Source: Podospora pseudoanserina (lineage: Eukaryota; Ascomycota; Sordariomycetes; Sordariales; Podosporaceae). Taken from it: DNA of 64,000 nt. The notes under the pieces are model-generated. The model saw only the letters and a list, made by a program, of their open reading frames with translations. It did no database searches and was not told the DNA's origin. The position numbers and the translations under genes were made by a program. The stretch spans positions 3,782,001 through 3,846,000 of the forward strand of contig NC_085921.1 of the NCBI RefSeq assembly GCF_035222485.1. Reading direction: 5' to 3'. Each line of letters starts with the position of its first letter. The stretch's first letter is position 1. Positions 25,417 to 38,565 of the stretch are shown one piece after another.

Positions 25417-25505
25417 TGCGGTTTATGTGGATCGAACACATGACCTTCAGATTAATGATTGAAGTGGACTTCAGTCTGACGCTCTCCCAACTGAGCTAAA
25501 CCCGC
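25417..25505 (-). tRNA. tRNA-Phe (GAA), with intron
   Basis: The reverse strand gives GCGGGTT/AAACCGC, D arm GCTC/GAGC, anticodon stem TCAGA/TCTGA with CT-GAA-G, a 16-nt intron, variable AGGTC, T arm ATGTG/CACAT with TTCGATC, and discriminator A. Mature length is 73 nt. Position 5-68 is a G-A mismatch in the acceptor stem; the rest pairs perfectly and the body is close to other eukaryotic tRNA-Phe. Confidence 0.95.
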
Positions 25506-26561
25506 TTCTCATATCGTTGGGCTACGGATATTACAATCATGGTAGTACAAGCAGCTTGCTGCTGAATCTAGTCCAGTTTAATAATGCACTGACTTTTGGC
25601 CCCAAGGACCAGAAGCAAGCCTGGGAATAGCGCCATCCCCTTGTTGACATCCAGTCCCTTCAGCCGCTAGAACCACCAGTGAAAAGGGGGGTAAAAAGGG
25701 CCAATTCGTTACTGTAAAGAAGCTCATTATCAGGGAAACTAATACAGACACTGGCCACCGCATCGTCACAAACCCGTATTGTTCTGTTTCATTACCCATA
25801 CAGCTGCAGGGTCCAAAGCCCAAGCCCACAAGTTGCCAGACAAAGAGATTCCTCCCCATCAACTACCGTCAGCACGCTTGGGAATAGCGTCATAGACACG
25901 GTCAACAAGACCATTCCCCCAAACCCGTCCTCCTTTCCCCCCATCTCCCAACCCCAATACCTCGGAGAAAAGGACCCAAACAGATCTCCCAAATCACGAT
26001 CCCCAAACGCATGACATCAGCCACTCCCCTCTAAACCAAGTAGAAGCCACACAAGTGGAGGCAAGTACCTCGCACAGTGTGCGCCCCAAAACCACACCAT
26101 TCGACCAGAACGTTCACGATGTCCCCTTTCCCCTCAAAAGAGCCTCTGTCATCGTCATCAATCATGACCAAGTTTGGCAAGTCCCCTATTGATGATGTCA
26201 GCAAAGAAGTACATACACATGCGGAAAGTTGCGTTGAGTTGTGGAGAGCCACACGAGCTTACGTACAAAGTAAACACTTGATTTGCCGGGCATTACTTTG
26301 TGCCTTGGCGTATTCGCCCCCTCCCCTTTTCCATCCTTCTCAGCCACTGTTGACTGGGCTGTACCTGGGCTAAACTTCCAGAAAAAGATCCAAGTCACCC
26401 AAGACAAAAATTTGAGATGAAGGCTCACAGAAAGACAACCAAGGAAAAAAGAGTGGGAGTTTTGACCCAAAGTCAAATTAATGCTTGTTGTTGATGTTGT
26501 CAACCTGGGTATCAGGGAACAGAAAGAGAGAAGCCTCGGAATAATCTATGTAACATGTGTA

Positions 26562-26585
26562 GTGTGTGTGTGTGTGTGTGTGTGT
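26562..26585. repeat. (GT)n microsatellite
   Basis: About twelve GT dinucleotides in the 3' flank of glutamine synthetase. Confidence 0.9.
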
Positions 26586-26743
26586 CGTTCCCATTCCCTT
26601 CCCAAAAAAAAGATAACGAGCGCTCAACCTCGCCATAAACCAACCCTTCCTTTATCCCAAATGCCTAAACCAAAAACGCGCGCAAAATGCCCATAAAACC
26701 ACTTATTAGTCTATCATAAACGCAGCCATCATCACCCTCAATC

Positions 26744-28601
26744 CTACTCAGAGACAGCACCGAAGCAGGTCTCCATGATAATACCGGTGATTTGATATGG
26801 GTCGGCGTTGGAAGCGGGACGGCGATCCTCAAAGTAGCCATAACCCTTGGCCGCGCATTCCCTTGGGATACGGATAGAGGCGCCGCGGTTAGCGACGCCG
26901 TAGGAGAAGGTGTCGATAGAGCCAGTCTCGTGACGGCCGGTAAGGCGCTTCTCGTTACCCTCGCCGTACACGGCAATATGCTCGGCGTGGCGGCTCTCGA
27001 GCTTCTTGATGGCGGCCTCGATGTGCTTCATGCCGCCCTCCTCACGCATCTCCTTGGTGGAGAAGTTGCTGTGAAGACCGGCACCGTTCCAGTCGCCGGG
27101 AATGGGCTTGGGGTCGAAAGAGACCTTGGCACCGAACTCCTCGGCCACACGGTGGAGAAGGAAGCGAGAGAGCCAAAGGTGGTCACCCATCTCGATACCC
27201 TCGCAAGGGCCGACCTGGTACTCCCACTGAGCGGGCATCACCTCGGCGTTGGTGCCAGAGATCTTGACGCCGGCATACAAGCAGCACTTGTAGTGAGCCT
27301 CGACGATGTCACGCATGACAACTTTGCCAGCACCGACACCGCAGTAGTAGGGGCCCTGAGGAGCAGGGTAACCGTTCTTGGGCCAGCCATAGGGACGGTC
27401 GTTGAGGTCGAGCAGAGTGTACTCCTGCTCAAGACCGAACCACGGCTTGTGCTCGGCGTGAGCCTCCATCAACTTGGCGCACTCATGGCGGTGGTTGTAC
27501 TTGTTGGGGGTGCCATCGTTGTTCAAGCACTCGGCAAGAACACTGTTTACTGGAGTTAGTTATGTAACAACCTCTTGAGTTCAGGACTTCACATACAGAA
27601 TGTTGGGGGTACCCCTGAACGGGTCGGGGAAGACAGCAACGGGCTGGAGGTAGATATCTGAGTTCTCGCCGGGAGCCTGGCCAGTGGAGGAACCGTCAAA
27701 GTTCCACATGGGAAGCTCAGCGGGAGTATAATCGGTGTCCTTGGCATCAAGAGTCTAATAGGAGCACCATGTCAGTGTCTGGTGTTCCATCAAGATCTAG
27801 CTTCATTGTCCCAAAGATGTGGCATGCACAGCCCGGCAACGGCGCTGAATTTGGCTTTGCGGTGTGTCGACAATTCGTGATCCGGGATCCTCGTGTTCAT
27901 GCGATATGCGGTGCGGCGATGTCCGTCGGCTGGCGATGCAAGTCTGGCCGGAGCAAGCCAGGGACCGTCGGAGTAGCGGCGAGGAGTTTGTCGAGTCACA
28001 AGCGGTGTCGTTGCTGGGATTGTCCATGGCGGGGTTTGCCAGCGAGCATGCAGAGTGGGGTGAAATCGTGATTTTAGCGGGGTGTGATTCCGCTCGCGTC
28101 AGCAACGCAGAAGGCGAAATCGGAGTCGCGCCGAGGTTTCCCCAAAAATTCGAGTGGAATGTGGTGAGCCGCCGGTAGCAGTTGACTGGATGCGGACCCA
28201 GATCCGGAGGTGACACCAGATCACAGGCTAATCCGCAGGTGGTGTGGGTGGTTTCGTCGTTTTGGGTTCGTCGTTGGTTGACCCGCCAAGCCGCAGCATG
28301 CCCAAAAACCATTGTTTGCCGGTTGTGCCGTCATACGAATGACGACGGACAAGAAGAAACATAGAAAAAGTTCGGGACAAGAACATCAAAAGAATATTGA
28401 CATACCCTTGATTTTGAGCGGACACCGCCCTCACTGTCGACCCAGATGTACTCGGCAATGATCTTGCCGCCCTGAGGCAGACGGAGGAACTTTTGCAAGT
28501 TCTCCGTGTAGGTGATATGTGATGGGTCGGCCTGAAGAAGCATGTTAGCCTTCCCGTTCATAGACAGAGTCGAATACCATAACGACGAGATAACTCACCA
28601 T
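26744..28601 (-). CDS. GLN1: Glutamine synthetase
   Basis: Exons on the minus strand: 28601-28599 (only ATG), 28531-28406, 27754-27597 and 27542-26744, giving 361 residues. It makes glutamine from glutamate, ammonia and ATP in the cytosol. Hallmarks are [13 protein letters not shown] in the N-terminal grasp domain, [18 protein letters not shown] (ATP and glutamate binding), [11 protein letters not shown], and [11 protein letters not shown] near the C-terminus. The length matches fungal type II enzymes. The first intron follows the start codon directly. The second is 651 bp, far longer than the others here. The last junction uses AACAG rather than the earlier CCAG, which rebuilds [13 protein letters not shown]. 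Strong preference for C-ending codons suggests high expression. Confidence 0.97.
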
Positions 28602-31600
28602 TTTTGTGAAGTTGTGGGGGTTGTTGTTTTCGAAAAAGTGGTATAGGATCCGGCGAGGATGAGAGTTGGTTTGTAGGTGAAGAGTGACAAAAGTTATGCA
28701 AACTCGATAACAAGAGAAGACAGAATGTCGATGCGCAAGGCGATAGTGGAGGAGAAAACAACAAAAGAAGGTTCAACGGGCAGCGGGGGCTGAGGCTTTT
28801 ATGGTAAAAAAGATTGTCGTCTGAAGGTGGACTTGCAAAGCGTTCACGGTGGCAGGGCAGTGCGAACAAGAATTACAGGAACATGCGGTACCTTGCTCGA
28901 GGTACAGTACAGAGGTACCTGGAACACGCCGAGGCGGCAGCAACCCAGGAACACCGTACAACAAGGGGTCTGGGAGTGTGGGGAATGGACAGATGGGAAA
29001 CTGTGTGTCCTCCCAGTGACACAGCGAGCATCTGAAAAGCCAGCCGAAAAGCAGCTGTGTGATGGAATCGTCCACGGATGCGTCCTTGTGTCCTCGACGG
29101 CCGTGGCCTGTCTCATGAAGACCTAGTGGGGTGGTTGGTGGGGCGAAACCAGCGATGGCTGGGCGCGGTACGTACCGGCCGGGCGGTAATTACACACATT
29201 ACCAGTTGGTAATACTTCCCGTACCCGAGGCGTCCAGGTTAAAAACAGCGCAACGGTTTCTCTATCGGCGGCCGCTGCGCCCTTTGCGTTTCATTGCCGG
29301 GCTACACATTTCGCGATGCCGCTTTTTAAGGGTTTTTCTTACGTACATTTGCAACACTGTTGGTGCCAGACGAGAGAAGGTCGTGTACACTAGACAGGTC
29401 CAGATCGGATGGAAGTTGGCAAGCTTGCCCAACGTTTGCTGGACTTTGTTGAATCCAGCCATCTTGCCCTTGTGGGATCTTCCTCGTCGGGTCTCATATG
29501 TCCAAGACACACAGTCATCAGTCCTCGTAGTCTGTTTCCACTTGTTGACCACGAGCATCGATGTCTTTTTCCAGGGTTCTGTTGATGCCCTGTGACACAT
29601 CTTGGAGGAACCACAATCCACATGCTGCCCCGCAAACTTTTGGAGTTTCTTTCACATGGCATCGCGGTCGACGGCGGGACATCCGTGGGTCTGTGATAGG
29701 AAGGCTCGGCGACCCGGGTGACCGGGGTGCGTGACGCCGAATATCAAAATTCGGTGTTGCTTGCGGTCCGACTTCAGCCATTGAGCCGGTACCGAAACGC
29801 TCCATCTACAACTGAGACATGAGGCAATATTAATCCTCAAGGCTGGAAAAAAGAAAAGAAATTGGAAATGGAATCGCTGAGGTCTTTTTCCCATCGCAGC
29901 GGCATCTTTCCTGCCGTGTACTAACCCTGAGAAGGTTTGGGTTGAACATGGGGCTGAAAGATGAAAGTGCTGGGTTCTGGAAAATCATCCGCTCATCCTG
30001 GCTCGTTCATCGGAAGACTATCATTCCTGCTCCGGCCGAGTCTCCGGGATCTACTTCTTGGACGCGGGTTTCCGGCTCAACAATGAACAGATGTTGCTGT
30101 CATTGTGTAGGGTTGCGAGCGGAAGATGATGAGAGGGCTAATGTAATAGGTGCAGAGTGCATGCTGAGATGGGGGTCAGTTCTGTCCGGTTGTCGACATG
30201 GAATGAGTGCGTTGTTTGAAGTCTTGGGCAGGCCGAGACCTTCTGTTTCTCCCCATCAGGAAGCGTGTCTCATCCCCACGATTTCCCCTGGCGGGAGGTG
30301 GTGGGAGAGAATGTGTGGGGTTCGCACCATCAAACTCCGGAATTGCTTGTTGTATGGGTACCGTCTGGAGTCGAATTCTAGACATGTAAAGTTGAAAGGC
30401 ACTAGGAGAAGTGTCTTTATGCTGGTCGAGTCATTAGTGCGCATCAAGTTTCGTCGATTCACAGACATCCGCTAGACATCAAATCAACATCTGGTTTCCT
30501 ATCTTTCTCCTTGAAGAAAAACCCAAATCTATCTTTGTTTTGACCCTGGGGCCATGTTTCAATCTAAACTTTTTCTCCGGGTGTTCTTTCATCGTCGCAT
30601 TCTTGGCAATGACCTGCGGCTCCTGGTGGCTCCGGGGCATGGCAGTGCCCCAAAATCGACGTTCCCGCCGAGCCATGCACGTGTTAAAGATCTGCTGAAC
30701 ATCAGCGCCCTTTGGGTTGCCTCTTGACATCATCGTGGGTTTGGGTTCAGTGCCGTAACCTGCTGCCGTCGTTCCTTAGCGTCATAACCCCATTTGAGAA
30801 TCTCCATGAAACAGCGGCCTTCAGAGCCTCGCTCGTGAGGTGTTGAATTGCCCTCGTATTGTTCTGTACTTACGGTAAGCCACGTCTGTCTTGTAAGTGT
30901 GCCAAGTCCCACCAACGCGCGTCTTTTTCCGCGACGCGGTTGAAGTTGATGAGTGGGTGTGGAGATGGTGAAGTCTGGATGCTGGGTTCAACCCGACCCC
31001 ACAAAGAATGAAGCGGCAGCCACACCAGCGGCAGCTGTCTTTGTGGGTGTGTGGCTCGTACCTCGACAGCCTGGCAGCTCGTTTCTGCCCATTAACGAAC
31101 CGGGAAATTTCGAGGTGCATCTCGACAAATTTCAAGATTCTCTGCCGTGCAACAGCACACAGCTTTACCGCTTCTTTTCTATCCGCCTTTACCGTAACCT
31201 CAGCGGCATACAGTTACCCAATAGATTCCTCCTTGCCGCATATTACATCTGCAAGCCGGACCGCAACTCGCGCAGCATCCCATCCGCTTCCGGGTCCAAA
31301 CTTGAAGTCTTCCACCACCCCTGTTGAAGTTTTGAAGATGTCAGGTAAGAATAATCCAATTCAATCATCCAATTCGTGTGGCGAGATCTCTTCTGGCCAA
31401 TGGCCGTCCTGAACGCCGCATCACTTATCGTCGTCCTCCCATTGGTCCCAGCGCCTTTTTGACTAAGTTCTTGAGTTTGGACCACTTCAAGGCTGGGCTG
31501 GGCGCGCTACGGCCGCCGGGGGTCCACTTCGGACTCCCCGCGGTGCCGCATCAGACGGACGACGGGTGTTACATCGCATGCCCAGGAACGCCCGGTTCCT

Positions 31601-32235
31601 ATCGTGAACATTCAAATGAGAAGAGCGTCTGCTCAAAAGTCACCGGTACTTCGTATGTTTGACAGTTAGTGCAAGGGGAAATTCCCTCAAACTAGACATG
31701 GGACAAATCCTTTCCGCATTTGTATTTCTCTCTGCCAGATCCGTTGTCTTGTTGCATGTGGTTGACCAGATGGGCATGTGCTGGCCAACACAGTGTAGAA
31801 CTGCCGGTGTCGGGCTGCCTGGGCCTCAAGGTGTCGACACACGTCTAGAAGCAGCAGATTGGATACTCATCAAGTTTGGCATCAGCGGAGATGTTCATTT
31901 CTGTGCCTTCAAGATTGCTAATTAGTTGAACATCAAGGTTCAGCCAAGTTACGGACAAGACTTCCAGAACAACCATTCAGACTTCTGTACCATGTATGAT
32001 ACATGTAAGAGTTGCGCCAATGAACACAACTTCCCCACGCTCTCCACGACAGATTGTGACAACCGCTGTGGTGACACGTTGACACCAAATAGGTCGCTGT
32101 GCTCCCGCACGCAACAAACGCCTAGAACCATAAACAGAGCAACGCTAGCAATTCTCAGCTCAGGCCTACATGACACGGATCTTGACAACCAAATATCCCG
32201 CAACATAGCAGCTACGCCCCATGTCCTTGATATGC
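28602..32235. other. Long region with no certain gene
   Basis: About 3.6 kb. The left part is the glutamine synthetase promoter and leader, rich in GGTACC-type hexamers near 28890-28920. At 31338-31662 overlapping plus-strand frames look weakly coding (ATGTCAG before GTAAGA, then a frame with RRPPIGPSAFLTKFLSLDHF and another with VWRDLFWPMAVLNAASLIVV), but I could not build a spliced model that keeps frame. Confidence 0.35.
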
Positions 32236-35120
32236 TCAAGCAAGTTCAAGGGCTGGAAATATCGATGTATGTGTAGGCTGTTGATCCTCGAAATCCTCGA
32301 TGGGATCGCTGGAGTAATTCGGAATGCTTCGAATATCAGCCCGGCCATCAACGGCTCGCTTCCTCGGCCGACCTCTTCTCTTGGTTGCAGCTCTGGCAAC
32401 TACTGGCGCTTTGCGTCGTTCCTGGAGCTGTGAACGGCTGCCCATAAAGAGCTTTGGTGGGGCAAACCGTGTTTGGTCTTCAACTCCTTGGACCCCTGAC
32501 TGTTTGACCCCCACAGACCGCGGGGGTGCCAGAGCTGGCGCCGCAGACGATAGGTCAACAGATGCGGGTAACGATCCCGAACTATTGCTCCCCACGTAGC
32601 CCGCAGATCCCGATGTATGAGCCCTACCTGGTTCCCCACGGGGAGACTCCTGGCTGACAGATTCCGTACTGGTCGTGTTCTGGTTGTTAGGCTCGGCGTC
32701 TGATAAGTGTCTGTATCCCTGGTCATCAAGGACTTTGCTGCCAGGCTCCTCACTGAGGATAGATGCACAACGAATGGACTGGCTCTGGGAACCCCCATTC
32801 TGTGATTGGGGAGTGCCTTGACTGATGTCGTCTATGTGACTTGCAGAAATTCCCGCATCCGACTCAATAATGCTACTGCTAGCAATGGCCCCGAGGCTTG
32901 GGACGTCTGATGAAGACCATGGCTCAACAGAGTCAGACGGCTGGCCAATATCAGCTGTGTACAATGGACAGCCTGTTGCCGCAGTACTGTTGATTTCCAT
33001 CTCCGGTGGCCCCTTGGTATATGACAAGCTTGAAGACCTAGATGGCTGCAATGCTCGGGCGGCATCCCGCGATGCTTGGGTGAACGCCATGGACTCAATA
33101 ATATTGCTACTATCATCACCGAATACAAATGACCGCCATCCCTCGTCAGCCTCGAGGGTATGTGTCGTGATCTGTTGGTGTGGAACCTCACAAGAGCGTT
33201 CGAGAGATGGTGATTCTTTCGGCCATGAATTGCCGAAAGAGTTTGCGATGTTGCCACTCGATATGCTGCTACTTAATATGAGCTGATGGTTTTGAGGGTC
33301 CGGGGTGGTGATTGTGTTTTCGCCGCCATGATGATAGCTACCGGATCCCCAGAGTTCGGTAGCGTCGACTGTGGGGTTATCGATCTGGCCAGACACGAGA
33401 CTGCTGAAGCAGCTGTTGCTTGTATTCTCGTCCCCAAACTTCCTGGTGAGATTCAAGCTGGAGCTACTGTTCGTAACGCTGCCATCTTCGAGGCGGTCTG
33501 CCTGGCGTTTATCAAGATTATCGCGATACATGTTCCTCTCTCCAGGGCTGCTGAGCGTATTCAGACCGCTGTTATCTGTGAAACTGTCGATGGTGCTCGC
33601 CGAATATGAATAACCGTCGTACTTCTGGGTTCCTTGAGCCATCGCCAACAGCTGCTCGTATCGATCAAGAGCCTCTGAGGTATCTTCTGAACCATGACTG
33701 ATAGGTTGCTTCGTAGGATGGTCAAAGGCAGTACTGGTGGATTCCTGCGAATATGGAAATGAAGGTAGATCTTCTGAGAAACCTGCCCAGGATGATTCCG
33801 TCTCTTGCTGATGCCTCTGGCTGATCCCGGGGCTGATCTGCACTTCCGGCGACTGCTGGGTCCCAGCACCCATCTCCTTGTTCGAAGTCTCTTGGCGACG
33901 AAACCAGTTATTCCATTTGGAATTCGAATGTTTCTGGGAGGCTGGAACATTTGGAACCATCTGACCTACACGTGCGACGGTACTATTCGTGTCTTGAGAG
34001 TCCGGGTAGTGTTGTCGAGCGAAATTGCTAGTCCTTGACCGTGAGACATGGCGACCTAAAGGCGATGAGGATGATGATGGATCAATAGAGCCAGGAACCA
34101 AAGGAATAGTATACTCTCCTCTGATCCGCTCATTACTATCCATATGTGAAGATAATGGTGTCTTGGATAATGAATGCCCACTCCTCTGACGCAACCGGCT
34201 AGAGTCTAGGAAGAAGTTTAGTTCGGTATCAAATATTCCAACAATATTTATAACCCACTTCTATAGGTATGCTGCGAGGATGGTCTTGCCGGATGCGAAG
34301 TCTTCTCAGTGCGCGCCTGGCTAGCTGTTCTGATAGTGCTCCATCCGCTGATGGCCGAACCTTCAGCACCAAGTCTCTTTTGTTGACTTCCCACTCGAAT
34401 CTTGACGGCATCACGGCCAATGGCCGGTACTGACAGGTCAAGTTTGCGCTTTCGGGTATCGGCATGCGAAGGCGCATTACCTGGTCCATGTCGTACTACT
34501 GGTGCATGCAGCCAAGGGTCCGGTCGTGGAGGAGGTTCGGGTCGTCGGCGGCGCTTCAAAGGATCCGGCGTTGGATCTCGACCTGTTTCCTAACCCAGGT
34601 CTGCGAGAAACTTCAGCCTCATCTCCTTGAGCTTCTCTTCCCCATACTTGGCAAGCAGTGTTTCAGACCCCCGGTTACGTAGCGGCTGTTCAAGCGGTTG
34701 ATGGGTTGCTGAACCGTGACTGTCCTGTCGAGCTGGGACCTTGAAGAATGACCGAAGCTGTTCGATGGCTTCCTCATGGCCTGGGCTATATTGGTTCTGA
34801 ATGCCTGAGGATGATCCCCTTCGGCCCGGCTGAGGCGATGGTTGATGTGCAAGTATCACTGTTTGGCGAGATGACGAGCGCCTGCCGTCGTTTCTAGCAG
34901 CCTCCCTTTCTTCGGCTTGGGCTCTAATGCGAGCAAAGTACTCCTTCTGGCGTTGCTTAGCAGGGTTAACCTTTCTCAGTCTGCCGCGTTTCGAACGATG
35001 AAGATCTCCATCAATCCAGTTCATCCTGGCTCTTGAGAGGGGCGTTCCATTCCTCCCGTGTGTTTGCACCAGAAAAGGCCCCGGCGAGGATGCCGACCTT
35101 CGCTGTGGAAAGTATGGCAT
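32236..35120 (-). CDS. AT-hook nuclear protein, frame contains a TAG
   Basis: Two exons on the minus strand, 35120-34259 and 34205-32236, are joined by a 53-nt intron (GTGGGT, ACTAAA, CCTAG) that keeps phase. The whole frame would give about 943 residues, but a TAG sits at 34592-34590 after LKFLADLG. Sequence after it (DPTPDPLKRRRRPEPPPRPD) stays in the same frame, has no Met of its own until exon 2, and keeps protein-like composition. The N-terminus starts MPYFPQRRSASSPGPF and has a helical basic region (RGRLRKVNPAKQRQKEYFAR). The C-terminus has an AT-hook, KRRGRPRKR, in a Ser-rich, disordered protein. The inferred role is DNA binding in the nucleus. The TAG may be a nonsense mutation (CAG to TAG), a missed intron, readthrough or an error. 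Confidence 0.65.
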
Positions 35121-35415
35121 GACGAAGTGAAGCCGCGCCGGGCTGATCACGCGTGAAGTGTATTGAAGAGAAGGAGCTGACAACTCATATAAAGTAGGGC
35201 TTCGACAGAATTGGGATGGTACCCATCATGTTTGGAAAGTGGAAGTTGTCACATCCTGCCGTCGGGTCCCATCTCAGCAAGATTTCCAGAGAAAGAGCTA
35301 CCCCTGTCAAGCGTGCCTTCCATAAAGCTTCCAGAACACAGCTTAAACTGCCGGCCGGGCCGTCAACGTCAACCCCGCATCTCCGCAACCACAACCTCGC
35401 TCCTTCAACCCCACC
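35121..35415. promoter_or_regulatory. Divergent promoter region
   Basis: 295 bp separate the start codons of the AT-hook gene (-) and the nitrilase-like gene (+), so both must share this stretch for initiation. No specific site was identified. Confidence 0.5.
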
Positions 35416-36495
35416 ATGAGAGCTTCAACAACAACCACATTGAGGACATTGCGACGCCTCACGTCTCTCAGCCGCCATCCAACCCAAACAATCTCTTGCG
35501 CACAACTGCCCCTCCCCTCGTTCTTCCGCAAAATGTCCTCTTCCCCCCCCCCCTCCGCGCAAACGACGCCCGGCACTACCCTCCTCCGCCAGCCCGTAAC
35601 CCTAGCCTGCATCCAACTCCCCTCCACATCCACCAAATCCGACAACCTCTCCCACGCCGCCACCGCCGTCTCCTCGGCCGTCAAATCCACCTCGGCCAAA
35701 ATCGTCGTCCTCCCCGAGTGCTTCAACTCCCCCTACGGCACCGACCATTTTCCCTCCTACGCTGAGCCCCTCCCCGCCGACCCCTCCAACCCCCTCCCCG
35801 ACCTCAACCCATCCTTCCTCGCCCTCCAGAACATCGCCCGCGACAACAAAGTCTACCTCATCGGCGGCTCCATCCCTGAGCTTGTCGTTGACAGCAACAA
35901 CAACGAGAAGAAATACTACAACACCTCCCTCATCTTCTCCCCCGAGGGAAAACTCCTCGCCACGCACAGAAAAGTCCACCTTTTCGACATTGACATCCCA
36001 GGCGGGATCACGTTCACCGAGTCGGACATCCTGTCGCCAGGGAATAAGCTTACTATTGTGGACCTCCCCGAGTACGGCAAGATAGCCGTGGCGATTTGCT
36101 ATGACATTCGCTTCCCCGAGTTGGCGACCATTGCGGCCAGAAAGGGATGCTTCGCGTTGATCTATCCCGGTGCTTTCAACCTTACTACTGGGCCGCTGCA
36201 TTGGAAGCTGTTGGGACAGGCGAGGGCGGTGGATAACCAGCTGTATGTGGCGCTGTGCAGTCCGGCGAGGGATATGACCGAGGGGGTGTACCATGCTTAT
36301 GGGCACAGTTTGATCGTGGACCCGATGGCGAAAGTGCTGGAGGAGGCTGGTGAAGGGGAGCAGGTTGTTAGTGCGGTGTTGGATGGGGACAGCATTGAGA
36401 AGGCGAGAAAGGGGATTCCATTGAGGGATCAGAGAAGGTTTGATGTTTATCCTGATGTTAGTGAGGGGAAGGTGAGCTATGACGAGAAGCCATAG
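35416..36495 (+). CDS. NIT3: Omega-amidase, nitrilase superfamily
   Basis: Single exon, 359 residues. Carbon-nitrogen hydrolase with the three catalytic residues visible: Glu in VLPECFNSPYG, Lys in HRKVHLFDIDIPGG and Cys in AICYDIRFPE. The DIDIPGGITFTESD stretch and the length after residue 40 match the Nit2/Nit3 branch, which hydrolyses alpha-ketoglutaramate or alpha-ketosuccinamate to the keto acid and ammonia. The first 40 residues are Arg/Ser/Thr-rich with no acidic residue, like a mitochondrial presequence. A second Met at residue 40 (KMSSSPPPS) could start a cytosolic form. The first half is pyrimidine-rich with C-ending codons; the second half is G-rich. Confidence 0.92.
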   Translation: MRASTTTTLRTLRRLTSLSRHPTQTISCAQLPLPSFFRKMSSSPPPSAQTTPGTTLLRQPVTLACIQLPSTSTKSDNLSHAATAVSSAVKSTSAKIVVLPECFNSPYGTDHFPSYAEPLPADPSNPLPDLNPSFLALQNIARDNKVYLIGGSIPELVVDSNNNEKKYYNTSLIFSPEGKLLATHRKVHLFDIDIPGGITFTESDILSPGNKLTIVDLPEYGKIAVAICYDIRFPELATIAARKGCFALIYPGAFNLTTGPLHWKLLGQARAVDNQLYVALCSPARDMTEGVYHAYGHSLIVDPMAKVLEEAGEGEQVVSAVLDGDSIEKARKGIPLRDQRRFDVYPDVSEGKVSYDEKP

Positions 36496-36821
36496 ATACC
36501 ATGAATGCGTGAGAAGCTACGAGGTGTAGGTATATAATGACATGATGACACCAAAATCAAGAGTTTCAAGTTGCAAAACAATGTATGAGGAAGATCCATT
36601 CTTTCTTGTTGATGCAATCGACCTTTATGAGAAGCTTCTATGGTTGGCTTCAGATACCCCTTTTCAGGAGGCTTTTACCGCACCCACGGCCCTCTACCCA
36701 TTTACAGCAGCAAAGGCTTGACCGTTTGCTGCCCTCCTTTTCCCGGTGCTATCTCCTAGTAAATGTTTGGAATATACCGGAGCCTCTAGTCTCTAAACCA
36801 CAGTCACCCTTCTTAAATCGC
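36496..36821. other. Convergent spacer
   Basis: 326 bp between the stop codons of the nitrilase and spermidine synthase genes; 3' untranslated regions expected, nothing else seen. Confidence 0.5.

Positions 36822-38565
<1,744 letters not shown>

Larger units (their letters stand above)
24954..26743. other. Intergenic region with a tRNA
   Basis: About 1.8 kb holding tRNA-Phe at 25417-25505 and a GT microsatellite near 26562-26585. No protein gene is supported. The last 100-200 bases should be the 3' flank of glutamine synthetase. Confidence 0.4.

Noticed and set aside
26792-27559. 255-codon open frame antisense to glutamine synthetase
   Set aside because: It mirrors the strongly biased codons of a certain gene and has no domain of its own.
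27755-28405. Nested gene in the long glutamine synthetase intron
   Set aside because: Frames on both strands are short and lack features; no RNA gene was recognised.
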